64,000 bases of DNA from an uncultured Victivallaceae bacterium (GCA_944389925.1 CALXOD010000037.1:1-64000); one strand, 5' to 3'. Counted from the stretch's first letter, positions 8,606 to 17,863 are shown. Notes: generated by a model from the letters alone, not told the origin. Made by a program: numbers and translations.

Positions 8606-8887
8606 GACGATCCGTTTTCAATCCGTTTGATGGGTATACCGATAGTGCTGTTTCCGAAAAGTTTCAAGGTGGGATGCGGATTTTTCTTTGCAGGTGCTTT
8701 TGCCGGAGGCGGCTGGAGATGAAAAAAGTACCGGATCCATGGGGAATTACTTGCATTTTCACGGAAACGCATTAAGGTAAATTCCTTATTGTATGGAAAA
8801 ACAAACCGGGTCCGGGTTCGGTCCGGTATTTTGAAAATTGGAATGCCGTACCATTTCCGTCCGGCTTTCATGGGAGGTTCTGAAATC
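8606..8887. other. Divergent intergenic region between radical SAM and Mrp genes
   Basis: About 280 bases without a convincing gene. It must hold the promoters of both flanking genes. A possible + strand element TTGCAT - 16 - TAAGGT lies near 8750-8780 but the -10 is poor, so I do not call it. Confidence 0.3.
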
Positions 8888-9721
8888 ATGAGCGAAGGGT
8901 GTTCGGGCAGCTGCGGTTCGTGCGGCTCCTGCGGTTCCTGTGAGTCGAAACTGCAGAAAAAAATGGATCGGATCGAGCAGAAGATTCTGGTTCTCTCCGG
9001 CAAGGGGGGCGTCGGCAAAAGCACGGTGGCGGCGGCGCTGGCCGTTACGCTGGCGCGGGCCGGGAAAAAAGTGGGGTTGCTGGATGTCGACTTTCATGGC
9101 CCGTCCCAGCCGACGCTGTTCAGCGCTCAGCATCTGCGACTTCAGACCGATGGAGAAAGCCTCCTGCCGCTGGATTGCGCCGGAGTGCAGCTGGTGTCGG
9201 TCGGTCTGTTGCTCGATGATGAAAATCAGGCCATCGTCTGGCGCGGCCCCGCGAAAATGGGCGTGCTGAAACAGCTTCTGGAAGAGACCGACTGGGGCGA
9301 TATCGATGTGCTGATCATGGACTTTCCTCCGGGCACTGGCGACGAGGCGCTGTCGGCCTGCCAGTTGATCAGCGGCGGCAAGAAGGCGGTGGTGGTGACC
9401 ACCCCGCAGGAACTTTCCCTGGCCGACTGCCGGAAATGTCTGGATTTCTGCCGGCAGCTGGATGTGCCGGTGGCGGGGATTGTGGAGAATATGAGCGGAT
9501 TCGTCTGCCCGGATTGCCACCATCGCCACGATCTCTTTTCCGCTGGAGGTGGTGCGGAAATGGCACGCCGTTACAGTCTGCCGCTGCTGGGGACGTTGCC
9601 GCTGGATCCGGTATTCATGCAGGCCTGCGATCGGGGCGAGCTTGCGAAAGGACTTGCCGCTTCGCCTGTTGGCGCGGAAATGGAGAAGATTGCCGCGGCG
9701 GTATTGTCGGCCCAGGCGTAA
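8888..9721 (+). CDS. mrp: Mrp/NBP35-type Fe-S carrier P-loop ATPase with Gly-Ser-Cys head
   Basis: The protein has 277 residues. It begins at 8888 with GGAGG upstream. The first 18 residues contain cysteines at 5, 9, 12, 15 and 18, four of them in back-to-back GSC units. The P-loop ATPase follows: deviant Walker A GKGGVGKST near residue 40, LLDVDFHGPSQP, DFPPGTGDEAL, and the Mrp hallmark CPDC near residue 205 that bridges an iron-sulfur cluster in the dimer. Family members load Fe-S clusters onto apoproteins in the cytoplasm. A cysteine-rich N-terminus is typical of Nbp35 but not in this strictly repeated form. It appears to be a single gene; the next genes run the other way. Confidence 0.9.
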   Translation: MSEGCSGSCGSCGSCGSCESKLQKKMDRIEQKILVLSGKGGVGKSTVAAALAVTLARAGKKVGLLDVDFHGPSQPTLFSAQHLRLQTDGESLLPLDCAGVQLVSVGLLLDDENQAIVWRGPAKMGVLKQLLEETDWGDIDVLIMDFPPGTGDEALSACQLISGGKKAVVVTTPQELSLADCRKCLDFCRQLDVPVAGIVENMSGFVCPDCHHRHDLFSAGGGAEMARRYSLPLLGTLPLDPVFMQACDRGELAKGLAASPVGAEMEKIAAAVLSAQA

Positions 9722-9776
9722 CCTGCATCCGGCAACGGATTGCCGGGCTGCTCTGGTTGGTCGGAACCGGGAGCGC

Positions 9777-10808
9777 TCAGAGCGTCTTCCGGTCTCCGGT
9801 GAGCGAGATCCGGGGGTCCGCCACCATATACAACAGGTCGGCGATCAGAATGCCCGCCAGCGTCAACGCTCCGCTGAAGGCAAAGAGCGCCATCACCAGC
9901 GGATAGTCCCGGCTGGACAGCGCCAGCAGGGACAACGCACCCATGCCGGGGATGTTGAAGATGTATTCTACCAGGACGCTCCCCGCCACCAGCGAGGGCA
10001 GCAGACCGCCGAACAGTGTAATCAGCGTAATCAGGGCGTTGCCGAAGGCGTGGATCCAGATAACCCGGTATTCCGGAACGCCTTTGGCGCGCGCGGTGCG
10101 GATAAAGTCGCAATGAATGACTTCCAGCATGCTGTTGCGGGCGTAGCGGGACAGTCCGGCAATGCCGCCGAATGCCAGGCAGAAGACCGGAAGCGCGTAA
10201 TACCGGGCGCTTTCCAGCAGCCACTCCCAGGTAGTCAGTCGCAGCGGATCCGGTACGCTCAGCCCTTTCAACGGAAAAATCGGATACAATCCGCCTTCGC
10301 AGCAGACCGCCTGCAGCAGCAGCGCCACCCACATCACCGGCATGGAATAGAGCAGAAACAGCACGACTGTTGAACTCTGATCGAACCATGACCCGGCCCG
10401 TACCGCCGCGTAAACCCCCACCAGAACCGCGATCAGATAAGTCAACAGAATGGCCCAGCAGTTGAGCGAGAGCGTAACCGGCAGTCGTTCCAGGATCAGC
10501 GCGGTGACCGGTTTGCCCGGATCGACCACGACCGAAGTGCCGAAATCACCGTGCCGGACAATGTCCTTGAGCCAGTAACCGAATCCGGTTAGAATCGGCT
10601 GATCGAGGTGCAGTTTTTCCCGAATGGCGCGGTTGCCGGCGAATGCACCTTTGTCTTCGCTCAACTCCATACCGCCGCCGTCGCCGCCAAGCATGTTGCT
10701 GCGTGCCGGATCCCCCGGCGCCAGACGCAGCAGCACATAGCTTGCCAGGAGGATTGCCAGCAGCGTCACCAGCGCCAGCAGCAGTCGTTTGATCAGATAC
10801 AAGAGCAT
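9777..10808 (-). CDS. ABC transporter permease, DppB/OppB/YejB type, without partner genes
   Basis: The 343-residue protein opens with a hydrophobic segment LLLALVTLLAILLASYVLL, then LAPGDPA, the usual beginning of DppB-like permeases. A periplasmic stretch (GMELSEDKGAF, HLDQPILTGFGYWLKDIVRHGDFG) and further membrane segments follow. The EAA-like cytoplasmic loop is HCDFIRTARAKGVPEYRVIWIHAFGNA, shown here as its known role: it docks to the ATPase. The end contains SVLVEYIFNIPGMG. The family imports peptides or related solutes, but no second permease, ATPase or binding protein is adjacent. It is the last gene of the operon from 14108, 12 bases behind the AAA gene, so its job may depend on partners elsewhere. 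Confidence 0.85.
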   Translation of the reverse strand: MLLYLIKRLLLALVTLLAILLASYVLLRLAPGDPARSNMLGGDGGGMELSEDKGAFAGNRAIREKLHLDQPILTGFGYWLKDIVRHGDFGTSVVVDPGKPVTALILERLPVTLSLNCWAILLTYLIAVLVGVYAAVRAGSWFDQSSTVVLFLLYSMPVMWVALLLQAVCCEGGLYPIFPLKGLSVPDPLRLTTWEWLLESARYYALPVFCLAFGGIAGLSRYARNSMLEVIHCDFIRTARAKGVPEYRVIWIHAFGNALITLITLFGGLLPSLVAGSVLVEYIFNIPGMGALSLLALSSRDYPLVMALFAFSGALTLAGILIADLLYMVADPRISLTGDRKTL

Positions 10809-10820
10809 GGGCGGATGGTT

Positions 10821-12179
10821 TTACTCCATGGCGCGGAGCTTTTCCTTGAGCAGGTTTTCGATGTATTCATTGCCGTACAGTTTTCGCATCAACCGGATGT
10901 TGAATTCGTAAAAGAGCTGGGCGTCCGGCTTGGTCACCATCGGACCGCAGGAGAGCTGGATGGCATCGCGCCGCCGCCGCTGATCATGCTCGTAGAGGGC
11001 CAGATGGCGCATCAGAGTGCGCGGACTCAACTCGGTATAGCGTTTCTGGCCGAATTCCTCGGTGTATTCCGCCGCCACCAGCGAGATGAGGTTGGGGTTC
11101 GGATGGCGGATTCCGTTCATTTTGAGGAAGTCTTCCACCATTTCCTGGCAACGAACATCGTCAAAGGTCGGAAATGCCACGCTCCGGCCCCGGGAGAGAA
11201 TTTCCGCTGGAAATTCATAATTGCCCGCGATGGCCAGCAGCACATTCCCCGGCGGGGAGAAAGTCCCGCCGACGTTGGTACGGAAGGTGTACCAGTCCAG
11301 TGATTCCGGATTGATGTCGTCGAAGAACACGACAAAACGCCGGTCCGGTCGTTGCCGCAGCGCCTCAATAAGTGCCTCCAGCGGTTGTTCCAGCATCTCC
11401 GCCGCCGCCAGGATCAGCGTCAGATTTTCGTGCGCGAGCGCATGCGCGATCGTCAGCTGCGTCTTGCCGTGTCCCGGCAGACTGGAAATCAACAGGGGAA
11501 CACACTCTTTCCCCCGGGCAAAATCCCGGAAGTGTTCGTGGAAGATCCGCCGTACACTCGGAAAACCGAAAAAATGATCAACCGGCCGGATTTTTTCCAG
11601 TGTCGCAGGCAGAAACCTGCCGTCCAGATAGCGGAACGCCCGCCCGCCGGCAAATGGATCGCCGGCGGCAATCCTCTCCGCCGCTTCCCGGCCCGTCGTC
11701 ACCGGAGGAATGGAGCGGAGGATGGCTCGTGCACCGGGAGACCAGTTGCCCGCTCCCTGCGGTACCGCCGCCGCCAGTGCCGCCGGGAAATTCAGAATGG
11801 CGGCGGCCTGTTCCAGCAGAAATTCCGTTTCTTCATCCGGTTCCGGCGGCAATGCCGACGGCAGGACATGATTGCGGGTCAGTGCCCAGAAAAGCGCCTC
11901 CAGCAACCGGGAGGCGAATTTCCCGGCGTCGAACTTTCGAGCCAGCTCATTGGCCAGATCGGCGGGCATGATTTCCCGTCCGGTTTCTGGCAGAGCGCTC
12001 AGTTGCTGCGGCACGGCGGTTTCCACCAGTCGAGTCAGCAGTTCGACGAAACCGTCGGCGGCGAAATCCGCTGTTTCCAGCAGATGGCCGCCGCCGGGGC
12101 GCAGGAACAGACCGCGACAGCCGGAGAGCGCCGCCTGTCGCTGCACGGTATAATCTGTTTTTTCCGTTTTCCGCGTCAT
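10821..12179 (-). CDS. AAA-type ATPase, DUF815-like
   Basis: The protein has 452 residues. The C-terminal half is an ATPase: Walker A LPGHGKTQ near residue 235, Walker B FVVFFDDINPES near 290, and FDDVRCQEMVEDFL plus LSPRTLMRHLALYEHDQ near the end, as in the DUF815 family of AAA proteins. The N-terminal 200 residues are helical and divergent and may be a substrate or partner domain. DUF815 proteins have no established role. It lies ten bases after the yhcH-like gene and 12 bases before the permease, so the four genes 14108-9777 look cotranscribed. No membrane segment is seen, so it is cytoplasmic. Confidence 0.7.
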   Translation of the reverse strand: MTRKTEKTDYTVQRQAALSGCRGLFLRPGGGHLLETADFAADGFVELLTRLVETAVPQQLSALPETGREIMPADLANELARKFDAGKFASRLLEALFWALTRNHVLPSALPPEPDEETEFLLEQAAAILNFPAALAAAVPQGAGNWSPGARAILRSIPPVTTGREAAERIAAGDPFAGGRAFRYLDGRFLPATLEKIRPVDHFFGFPSVRRIFHEHFRDFARGKECVPLLISSLPGHGKTQLTIAHALAHENLTLILAAAEMLEQPLEALIEALRQRPDRRFVVFFDDINPESLDWYTFRTNVGGTFSPPGNVLLAIAGNYEFPAEILSRGRSVAFPTFDDVRCQEMVEDFLKMNGIRHPNPNLISLVAAEYTEEFGQKRYTELSPRTLMRHLALYEHDQRRRRDAIQLSCGPMVTKPDAQLFYEFNIRLMRKLYGNEYIENLLKEKLRAME

Positions 12180-12189
12180 GAGGGAACGC

Positions 12190-12660
12190 TCAATCGGTCA
12201 ACAGTTTCCGATCAATTTTGAAAACGACCTTGCGTATCGTATTCGCCGGGGAGTGCCAGGCGGTGAGATGGCCTTCGCCGGGCAGGAACATGGCGAACGT
12301 GCCGGCACTCATTGCCAGCCGGGTTTCCCGTCCCGGGCGATAGACGAAAAAGCCACGGTCGCGTTCCGTGTTGAAGGCTTCCAGCACCTCCAGGTCGTCG
12401 GTCGGCACGCAGCAGATGGTTTCATTGCCTTCCAGCACCACCTGAATATCGACGTAGCGGTCGTGCAGTTCCACTTTGCATTCTTCCAGCGGCTTGGTCT
12501 GGTAGATCGCGGTGTCGGCCAGCACCAGATCGCCGTCGAGATAGTGACGACGGCTTTCGGTTTCAGGAGTGACGGTTTTCAGAAAAGCTTCGATTTTTTC
12601 CCAGGCCGCGGGGGCAAGGTGGGCGTAGATTTTGAAATTTTCCAGTTTGTCGTAAATCAT
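12190..12660 (-). CDS. YhcH/YjgK/YiaL family sugar-metabolism protein
   Basis: The 156-residue length and pattern fit the YhcH/YjgK/YiaL cupin family (also called EbgC-like). Key stretches are RRHYLDGDLVLAD, CKVELHDRYVDIQVVLEGNE with the conserved H and E, and FLPGEGHLTAWH with further histidines near the metal site. Members occur with sialic acid, gulonate or rhamnose-type catabolic genes and probably act as sugar isomerase or mutarotase helpers in the cytoplasm. Here it sits between lpdA and the AAA gene with gaps of 29 and 10 bases, an unusual setting with no sugar pathway gene inside the operon. Confidence 0.85.
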   Translation of the reverse strand: MIYDKLENFKIYAHLAPAAWEKIEAFLKTVTPETESRRHYLDGDLVLADTAIYQTKPLEECKVELHDRYVDIQVVLEGNETICCVPTDDLEVLEAFNTERDRGFFVYRPGRETRLAMSAGTFAMFLPGEGHLTAWHSPANTIRKVVFKIDRKLLTD

Positions 12661-12689
12661 GGGATGTTCTCTCTTTCCTGTTTGAATAG

Positions 12690-14108
12690 TTAAGGAAGGG
12701 ATATTCCTTCCGGATTCGGCGATGGACGTTTTCGGCGTACCGGCAGCTGGAGACAGCGGCCATGTACCGCCAGGGCCGCCTCCTGCAACGCCTCTCCCAG
12801 CGTCGGATGCGGATGGATGGTCCGGGCCAGTTCGCCAGCAGTCATACCTGCCGCTATGGCCGCGGCTGCTTCGGAAATCAGATCAGAGGCGTGGCTGCCG
12901 ACAATGGAGACGCCAAGAATACGATCCGATCCGCGTTCGGCGGTGATTTTTACAAAACCCTCCGTTTCTCCGGCAGCCAGGGCCTTCCCGAGCGCGGAGA
13001 ACGGGAATTTCCCGGACACCGTGTTCAGATTCCGCGCTGCGCATTCGGCAGGGGTCCAGCCTGCTGTTGCGATTTCCGGCGTGGTGAAGACGCATCCCGG
13101 AACGGCTTCCGGCAATGCAGGGGGTGTTTCTCCGGCGATGACTGCCGCCGCCCGGACCGCCGCCGCCGTTGCCCAGTGAGCCAGCATGATCGTACCGGTT
13201 ACGTCGCCCGCAGCGAAAATATGCGGTACAGCGGTCCGGCCATCGGTGTCCGCTGGAATTTCTCCCCGAAGTCCGGTGGTGAGGCCTGTGGCTTCAAGCT
13301 GGAGACCTTCCGTATTCGGACGTCTTCCCGCGGCATTCAACAGCAACGTTCCGGAAACGGTTTCACCTCCGGCGCGGGCGGTGACGCCGTCGTCTCCGGC
13401 GTGAACGGAACTCAACGAGGTGCCGGTCAGCAGGCGGACGCCGTCCATACGCAATCGCATCGCGACGAGCCGGACGCATTCTGGATCGAATCCCGTCAAC
13501 AGAGCAGGCAGCATTTCCACCAGCGTCACCCGGACGCCGAGTGAGGCGAAGAGCGCGGCAAATTCACAGCCGACTACGCCGCCCCCCAGAATCAGCAGCG
13601 ACTCCGGCAGCACGGACAAAGAGAGCAGCTGGTCGGACGAGACGATCGCGGGATGTTCCGGCAGAAAGGCCGGTCGCGCAGAGCGGCTCCCGGTGGCAAT
13701 CAGAAAATATTGTGCCGATACCGCTTCCCGGTCATCGATTCGGATCGTATGTTCGTCCCGGAAGGCTGCATGGCCGGAAAAAACCGTTACCCCGGCGTTT
13801 TTCAGCAGTCCGGCAATCCCGTTGCGCAGGTCGGTCGTGACGGCGTCCTTGCGGGCCTGCATGGCCGGCCAGTCCGCCTCCGCATTCTCTGAAGTCCGGA
13901 TACCGAATGCCGCCGCGCGTCGGATCTGCCGCAGGAGGCCGGCGGAAGCGAGCAACGTTTTGGTGGGGATACAACCGGCATTGAGGCAGACGCCGCCGAG
14001 TTTGTCCTTTTCGACCAGTGCGGTACGCAATCCGCTCCGGGCTGCCCGCAGTGCGGCATTGTAGCCGCCCGGGCCGCCACCGATTACACACAAGTCAAAA
14101 GAATTCAT
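12690..14108 (-). CDS. lpdA: Dihydrolipoyl dehydrogenase
   Basis: The 472-residue flavoprotein oxidises dihydrolipoamide in 2-oxoacid dehydrogenase or glycine cleavage complexes. The N-terminal FAD motif is VIGGGPGGYNAALRAA, the redox disulfide is CLNAGC (about residues 40-45) followed by IPTK, the NAD motif is LILGGGVVGCEFA near 175, and the FAD-contact AAGDVTG lies near 305. The C-terminal HPHPTLGEALQEA holds the catalytic His-Glu pair. The start at 14108 is preferred because the FAD fold begins there and GGAAAAG lies upstream. No E1 or E2 gene is in the window. It is the first gene of a four-gene operon with its own promoter. Confidence 0.93.
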   Translation of the reverse strand: MNSFDLCVIGGGPGGYNAALRAARSGLRTALVEKDKLGGVCLNAGCIPTKTLLASAGLLRQIRRAAAFGIRTSENAEADWPAMQARKDAVTTDLRNGIAGLLKNAGVTVFSGHAAFRDEHTIRIDDREAVSAQYFLIATGSRSARPAFLPEHPAIVSSDQLLSLSVLPESLLILGGGVVGCEFAALFASLGVRVTLVEMLPALLTGFDPECVRLVAMRLRMDGVRLLTGTSLSSVHAGDDGVTARAGGETVSGTLLLNAAGRRPNTEGLQLEATGLTTGLRGEIPADTDGRTAVPHIFAAGDVTGTIMLAHWATAAAVRAAAVIAGETPPALPEAVPGCVFTTPEIATAGWTPAECAARNLNTVSGKFPFSALGKALAAGETEGFVKITAERGSDRILGVSIVGSHASDLISEAAAAIAAGMTAGELARTIHPHPTLGEALQEAALAVHGRCLQLPVRRKRPSPNPEGISLP

Positions 14109-14153
14109 ATCCGGTCTTTTCCTGGATTGCCGACCATTGCTTTTTCCGGTTCT

Positions 14154-14182
14154 AAAATACACCTTCCGGGGCGGGATTGCAA
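14154..14182 (-). promoter_or_regulatory. Promoter for the lpdA operon
   Basis: On the minus strand TTGCAA (14177-14182), 17 bases, TATTTT (14154-14159). Its -35 is one base away from the -35 of the divergent promoter, so both RNA polymerases compete for the same short stretch. Confidence 0.6.
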
Positions 14183-14183
14183 C

Positions 14184-14211
14184 TTGACATTGCAAGAAGC
14201 CGCGTTATTAT
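14184..14211 (+). promoter_or_regulatory. Promoter for the oxidoreductase gene at 14268
   Basis: TTGACA (14184-14189), 16 bases, TATTAT (14206-14211). Transcription would start near 14218, which rules out the upstream start codon at 14217 and supports the ATG at 14268. Confidence 0.75.
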
Positions 14212-14267
14212 AACCAATGAGAAAAACTTGTTCCGTCAACCCCATCGAAATGAAGGAAAAAAAGATC

Positions 14268-15275
14268 ATGGGAAAAGTCAGGTTCGGTTTGATCGGATGC
14301 GGCAAAATCGCTGATTGCAACCACATTCCGGAAATTCTGTCGCTCGGCGCCGATGAGGCGGAAATTACCGCCATGTACGACATCAAACCCGGAAAGGCCG
14401 AGGCTCTGGCGGAAAAACACAAACTTTCGCCGAAATTCTGCCGGTCTCTGGAAGAAATCCTGTCGCTTGACATCGATGCGGTCATGATCGCCACGCCGAA
14501 CTGCTTCCACTATCCCCAGACCATTGCCGCCCTGAATGCCGGCAAACATGTGCTGGTGGAGAAACCGATGGCTTCCCGTGTCGAAGATGCCGACGCCATG
14601 ATCACGCTTGCCCGCCGTAAAAAACTGGTGCTTCAGGTCAACCAGTCGCTGCGTTTCATCCCCCTCTACGCCACGATCAAAGATCTGATCGACGACGGAG
14701 CCATCGGCAAGCCGCTGCATGCCCGCTGTCTGCGCACCAGCGTTTCCAGTCCGGATGTCGGCTGGTCTCCCGGTGCAACCTGGTTTGTAAAAAAGAAATA
14801 CGAAGGCAGTCTGGTTACCGATATTGCCGTGCATATGGCTGACGTGCTGCAGTGGTATTTCGGACCGGTGCGCAAGGTGCAGGCGATCACCCGTAATTTG
14901 TTGCACGAGGTGCCGGACAACGTGACCGCCATGTTCGATTTTGCCAACGGAGCGACCGGGGTGCTGGAGCTGAGCTGGACTTTCCCGAGCGGTTATGGGG
15001 CTCTGGAACTTTATGGCGATAAAGGCGCGATCCGGATGCTGCCGGATGGCTCCGGGATTGAGCTGCTGCCCGCGGGAGGCAAGCCGGGCAAGGTGATCAA
15101 AGGGGACGATCTGCCGAAAATGCCGAATTCCCATGCCTGTTTCGTACGCGGCATTCGGGAAAAGGCCACGGACAACTGGGCAGTCGGACGCGGAGCGCTG
15201 GCTCTCTGCATGGCGATTATCGAAGCCAATGCCGCCGGTGCCGCGGTCAAGCCGAAGAATCGCCGTTCCCGCTGA
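14268..15275 (+). CDS. Gfo/Idh/MocA family NAD(P)-dependent oxidoreductase
   Basis: The 335-residue protein starts with the dinucleotide-binding VRFGLIGCGKIADCNHIP. The family signature EKPMASRVEDADAM lies near residue 95, with the conserved lysine used in catalysis or cofactor contact. The C-terminal alpha/beta domain includes a histidine in DIAVHMADVLQWYFG. Members oxidise or reduce sugars, sugar acids or inositols. The start is set by AAGGA upstream and by the promoter position. It is followed after 110 bases by a sugar isomerase-like gene in the same direction, so a two-step sugar pathway is likely. The substrate cannot be read from the sequence. Confidence 0.88.
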   Translation: MGKVRFGLIGCGKIADCNHIPEILSLGADEAEITAMYDIKPGKAEALAEKHKLSPKFCRSLEEILSLDIDAVMIATPNCFHYPQTIAALNAGKHVLVEKPMASRVEDADAMITLARRKKLVLQVNQSLRFIPLYATIKDLIDDGAIGKPLHARCLRTSVSSPDVGWSPGATWFVKKKYEGSLVTDIAVHMADVLQWYFGPVRKVQAITRNLLHEVPDNVTAMFDFANGATGVLELSWTFPSGYGALELYGDKGAIRMLPDGSGIELLPAGGKPGKVIKGDDLPKMPNSHACFVRGIREKATDNWAVGRGALALCMAIIEANAAGAAVKPKNRRSR

Positions 15276-15385
15276 ATCACGGAAAATTAAGGAGGGCGAC
15301 CGAGCACTGCAATGGTGGAAGCTCTCCAGCCGTTTTTTTTGAATCGACATGATGGTTAAACGAACAGGAAAGCAGCAGTACAACT

Positions 15386-16264
15386 ATGAAAATCGGACTT
15401 AGTTCCTACAGTATCAGCCGGGCGATCCGGGCCGGTGAAATGGATATTCTCGGTGCCGTTCGGTGGGTTGCCGAAAATGGTGGCGAACACATTGAAATCG
15501 TTCCTTCCGGTTTTGTTTTGACTGGAGATGATGCGTTGACCGACGCTGTTCGGAAACAGGCGGCGGAATGCGGAATCGATCTCTCCAGCTACACCATCGG
15601 CGCTAATTTTCTGACTGCGGGCGAAGATGCGCACGAGACCTCCGAAAACGAATACCGGGCGGAAATCGACCGGGTAAAGAAGGAAGTCGACGTCGCCGCC
15701 CGGCTCGGCGTCAAACTCATGCGTCACGACGTCGGATATCGGAAACAGGAGATGTGCTCCTACGATCAGTATGAAAAGGACCTGCCGAAGGTGGCCGCCG
15801 CCTGCCGGGAAATCGCTGATTATGCTGCCCAGTACGGCATTACCACCAGTGTGGAAAACCACGGCTTCCATTTTCAGGGCAGTGAGCGCGTCAAGCGCCT
15901 GGTCCGGCTGGTTGGCCGCGACAACTACCGCACCACGCTGGACGTCGGCAACTTCACCTGCGCCGACGAGGACGCCGTGTCCGCGACGATGAACAACCTC
16001 GACATCGCATCAATGATTCACTTCAAGGATTTCTACATCCGCAAGAGCGTGCCCACCGATGAAGGCTGGTTCCGCAGTCTGCACGGCAAATACCTGCGGG
16101 GAGCGATCACCGGCTGCGGCGATCTGGACCTGCCCGCGGTGGTCAAGGCGATCAAGGCCTCCGGATTTGACGGATACGTTTCCATCGAATTTGAAGGCAT
16201 GGAAGAATGCCGCCAGGGCTCCCGGATCAGTCTGGCCAACGTCAAGGCGCTGTTTGAGGCCTGA
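15386..16264 (+). CDS. Sugar phosphate isomerase/epimerase-like TIM-barrel protein
   Basis: The 292-residue protein belongs to the xylose isomerase-like/AP endonuclease family 2 barrel. It begins MKIGLSSYSISRAI and shows family features: HIEIVPSG, SVENHGFHFQGSE with a metal-ligand glutamate and histidine, TTLDVGNFTCADED with a metal-ligand aspartate, HFKDFY, and YVSIEFEGMEECRQG near the end with a glutamate. These would bind a divalent metal and interconvert ketose and aldose or epimers in the cytoplasm. It lies behind the Gfo oxidoreductase at 14268 and probably shares its transcript. An AGGAAAG about twelve bases upstream is a distant ribosome site. Confidence 0.85.
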   Translation: MKIGLSSYSISRAIRAGEMDILGAVRWVAENGGEHIEIVPSGFVLTGDDALTDAVRKQAAECGIDLSSYTIGANFLTAGEDAHETSENEYRAEIDRVKKEVDVAARLGVKLMRHDVGYRKQEMCSYDQYEKDLPKVAAACREIADYAAQYGITTSVENHGFHFQGSERVKRLVRLVGRDNYRTTLDVGNFTCADEDAVSATMNNLDIASMIHFKDFYIRKSVPTDEGWFRSLHGKYLRGAITGCGDLDLPAVVKAIKASGFDGYVSIEFEGMEECRQGSRISLANVKALFEA

Positions 16265-16337
16265 GTCCGCTATCCGCCGTCTTCTGCTGAAACGCCGGGA
16301 GGAAGGGAAAAACATCCGGTGGCAGGAGACGGCGGGT

Positions 16338-16366
16338 TTGACTTGCCGAAATTTGCGGTGTATATT
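16338..16366 (+). promoter_or_regulatory. Promoter for isocitrate dehydrogenase
   Basis: TTGACT (16338-16343), 17 bases, TATATT (16361-16366); about 50 bases before the ATG at 16418. Confidence 0.7.
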
Positions 16367-16417
16367 ACTGCGCCGTTTTTGCAGGTTTGAATTTTTTCGA
16401 TGAAAGGATGATCCGTC

Positions 16418-17677
16418 ATGTCCAGGTTCCAGAAGATCACCGTTCCTTCCGGGGAGAAAATCACCGTCGGAGACGGCGGGCGGCTTCAGGTGCCCGATCA
16501 TCCGATTGTCGCGTATATTCAGGGGGATGGTATCGGGCCGGACATCACCGCGGCTTCCATGCACATCTGGAACAGCGCGATGAAGAAAGCCTATGGCGAT
16601 CGAAAATCCATCGCCTGGATGGAGATTTTTGCCGGCGAGAAAGCCAACGCGGTTTACGGGGCCAATACCTGGCTGCCGGATGAGACGGTCGAAGCGGTTC
16701 GGGAATATTTGATTGCCATCAAAGGACCGTTGACCACGCCGGTCGGTGGCGGTATCCGTTCGCTCAATGTCGCGCTCCGGCAGATGTTGGATCTGTATGT
16801 CTGTTTGCGGCCGGTACGTTATTTTACCGGGGTGCCGTCGCCGGTCAAGGCTCCTGAGAAGACCGATATGGTGGTTTTCCGGGAGAATACCGAGGATATT
16901 TATGCCGGGATCGAATGGAATGCGGGTACGCCGGAAGCTGTCCGGGTGATTGATTTTCTGCGTCGGGAAATGGGCGTGGAAAAGATCCGCTTCCCGGAAA
17001 CCTCGAGCATCGGTGTCAAGCCGGTCTCCCGTGAGGGTTCCGAACGGTTGATCCGCGCCGCCATTCGTTACGCTCTGGAACACCGGCGGCGCAACGTGAC
17101 GCTGGTGCACAAGGGCAATATCATGAAATTTACCGAAGGCGGGTTCAAAAACTGGGGGTACGAACTGGTACGCCGGGAATTTGCCGATGTTGCCGTGGCC
17201 TGGCCGGATCTGGTCGACGGCAAGGTGCCGGAGGGGAAACTGCTGGTGAAAGACTGCATCTGCGACGCGTTTCTGCAGCAGATTCTGACCCGGCCGGAAG
17301 ATTATGATGTCATCGCCACGCTGAATCTCAATGGCGATTATGTATCCGACGCGCTGGCAGCCTGCGTCGGGGGAATCGGTATCGCGCCGGGGGCGAACAT
17401 CAATTATCTTACCGGGCACGCGATTTTTGAAGCCACCCACGGAACGGCGCCCAAATATGCGGGACTGGACAAGGTCAATCCCAGTTCGCTTGCGCTTTCC
17501 GGGGAAATGCTGCTGCGGCATCTCGGGTTCACCGAGGCGGCCGACCTGGTGATCCGCGGGATCGAGAATGCCATCTCCGACCGGGTGGTGACCTACGATT
17601 TCGCCCGGCTGATGGAGGGGGCGACCGAAGTGTCCTGTTCCGGTTTTGCCGCGGCGGTGGTGGAGCGCATGAAGTAA
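16418..17677 (+). CDS. icd: NADP-dependent isocitrate dehydrogenase
   Basis: The 419-residue enzyme converts isocitrate to 2-oxoglutarate and CO2 in the TCA cycle. It resembles the Escherichia coli type over its full length. Motifs include GDGIGPDIT near residue 40, [20 protein letters not shown] holding the isocitrate-binding and phosphorylatable serine, [41 protein letters not shown] with metal-binding aspartates, and [15 protein letters not shown]. The Lys-Tyr pair in APKYAG is the NADP-specific form. AAAGGA precedes the ATG. No isocitrate dehydrogenase kinase gene is seen nearby. The gene has its own promoter and is followed by the second EIIA-CBS gene after 186 bases. Confidence 0.96.
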   Translation: MSRFQKITVPSGEKITVGDGGRLQVPDHPIVAYIQGDGIGPDITAASMHIWNSAMKKAYGDRKSIAWMEIFAGEKANAVYGANTWLPDETVEAVREYLIAIKGPLTTPVGGGIRSLNVALRQMLDLYVCLRPVRYFTGVPSPVKAPEKTDMVVFRENTEDIYAGIEWNAGTPEAVRVIDFLRREMGVEKIRFPETSSIGVKPVSREGSERLIRAAIRYALEHRRRNVTLVHKGNIMKFTEGGFKNWGYELVRREFADVAVAWPDLVDGKVPEGKLLVKDCICDAFLQQILTRPEDYDVIATLNLNGDYVSDALAACVGGIGIAPGANINYLTGHAIFEATHGTAPKYAGLDKVNPSSLALSGEMLLRHLGFTEAADLVIRGIENAISDRVVTYDFARLMEGATEVSCSGFAAAVVERMK

Positions 17678-17863
17678 TTCCGGCGGTGCCGGGATTTTCA
17701 ATATGAAACCGGGAGAACGTTCCGGCCGGGAGGCGGGAGCGTGTTGCCGGTTTCTTCAGATGGAACATTTTTCCGCTACCTCTGGCTACCGGCGCTGCAG
17801 CCACCGGCATGAAAAATGAAGATTTTGAAAACGGAGAGTTTGCAAAAGGAGAGAGTTCCCATC

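Noticed and set aside
14217-14267. Upstream start for the Gfo oxidoreductase
   Set aside because: It lies at the predicted transcription start and adds residues before the Rossmann motif.
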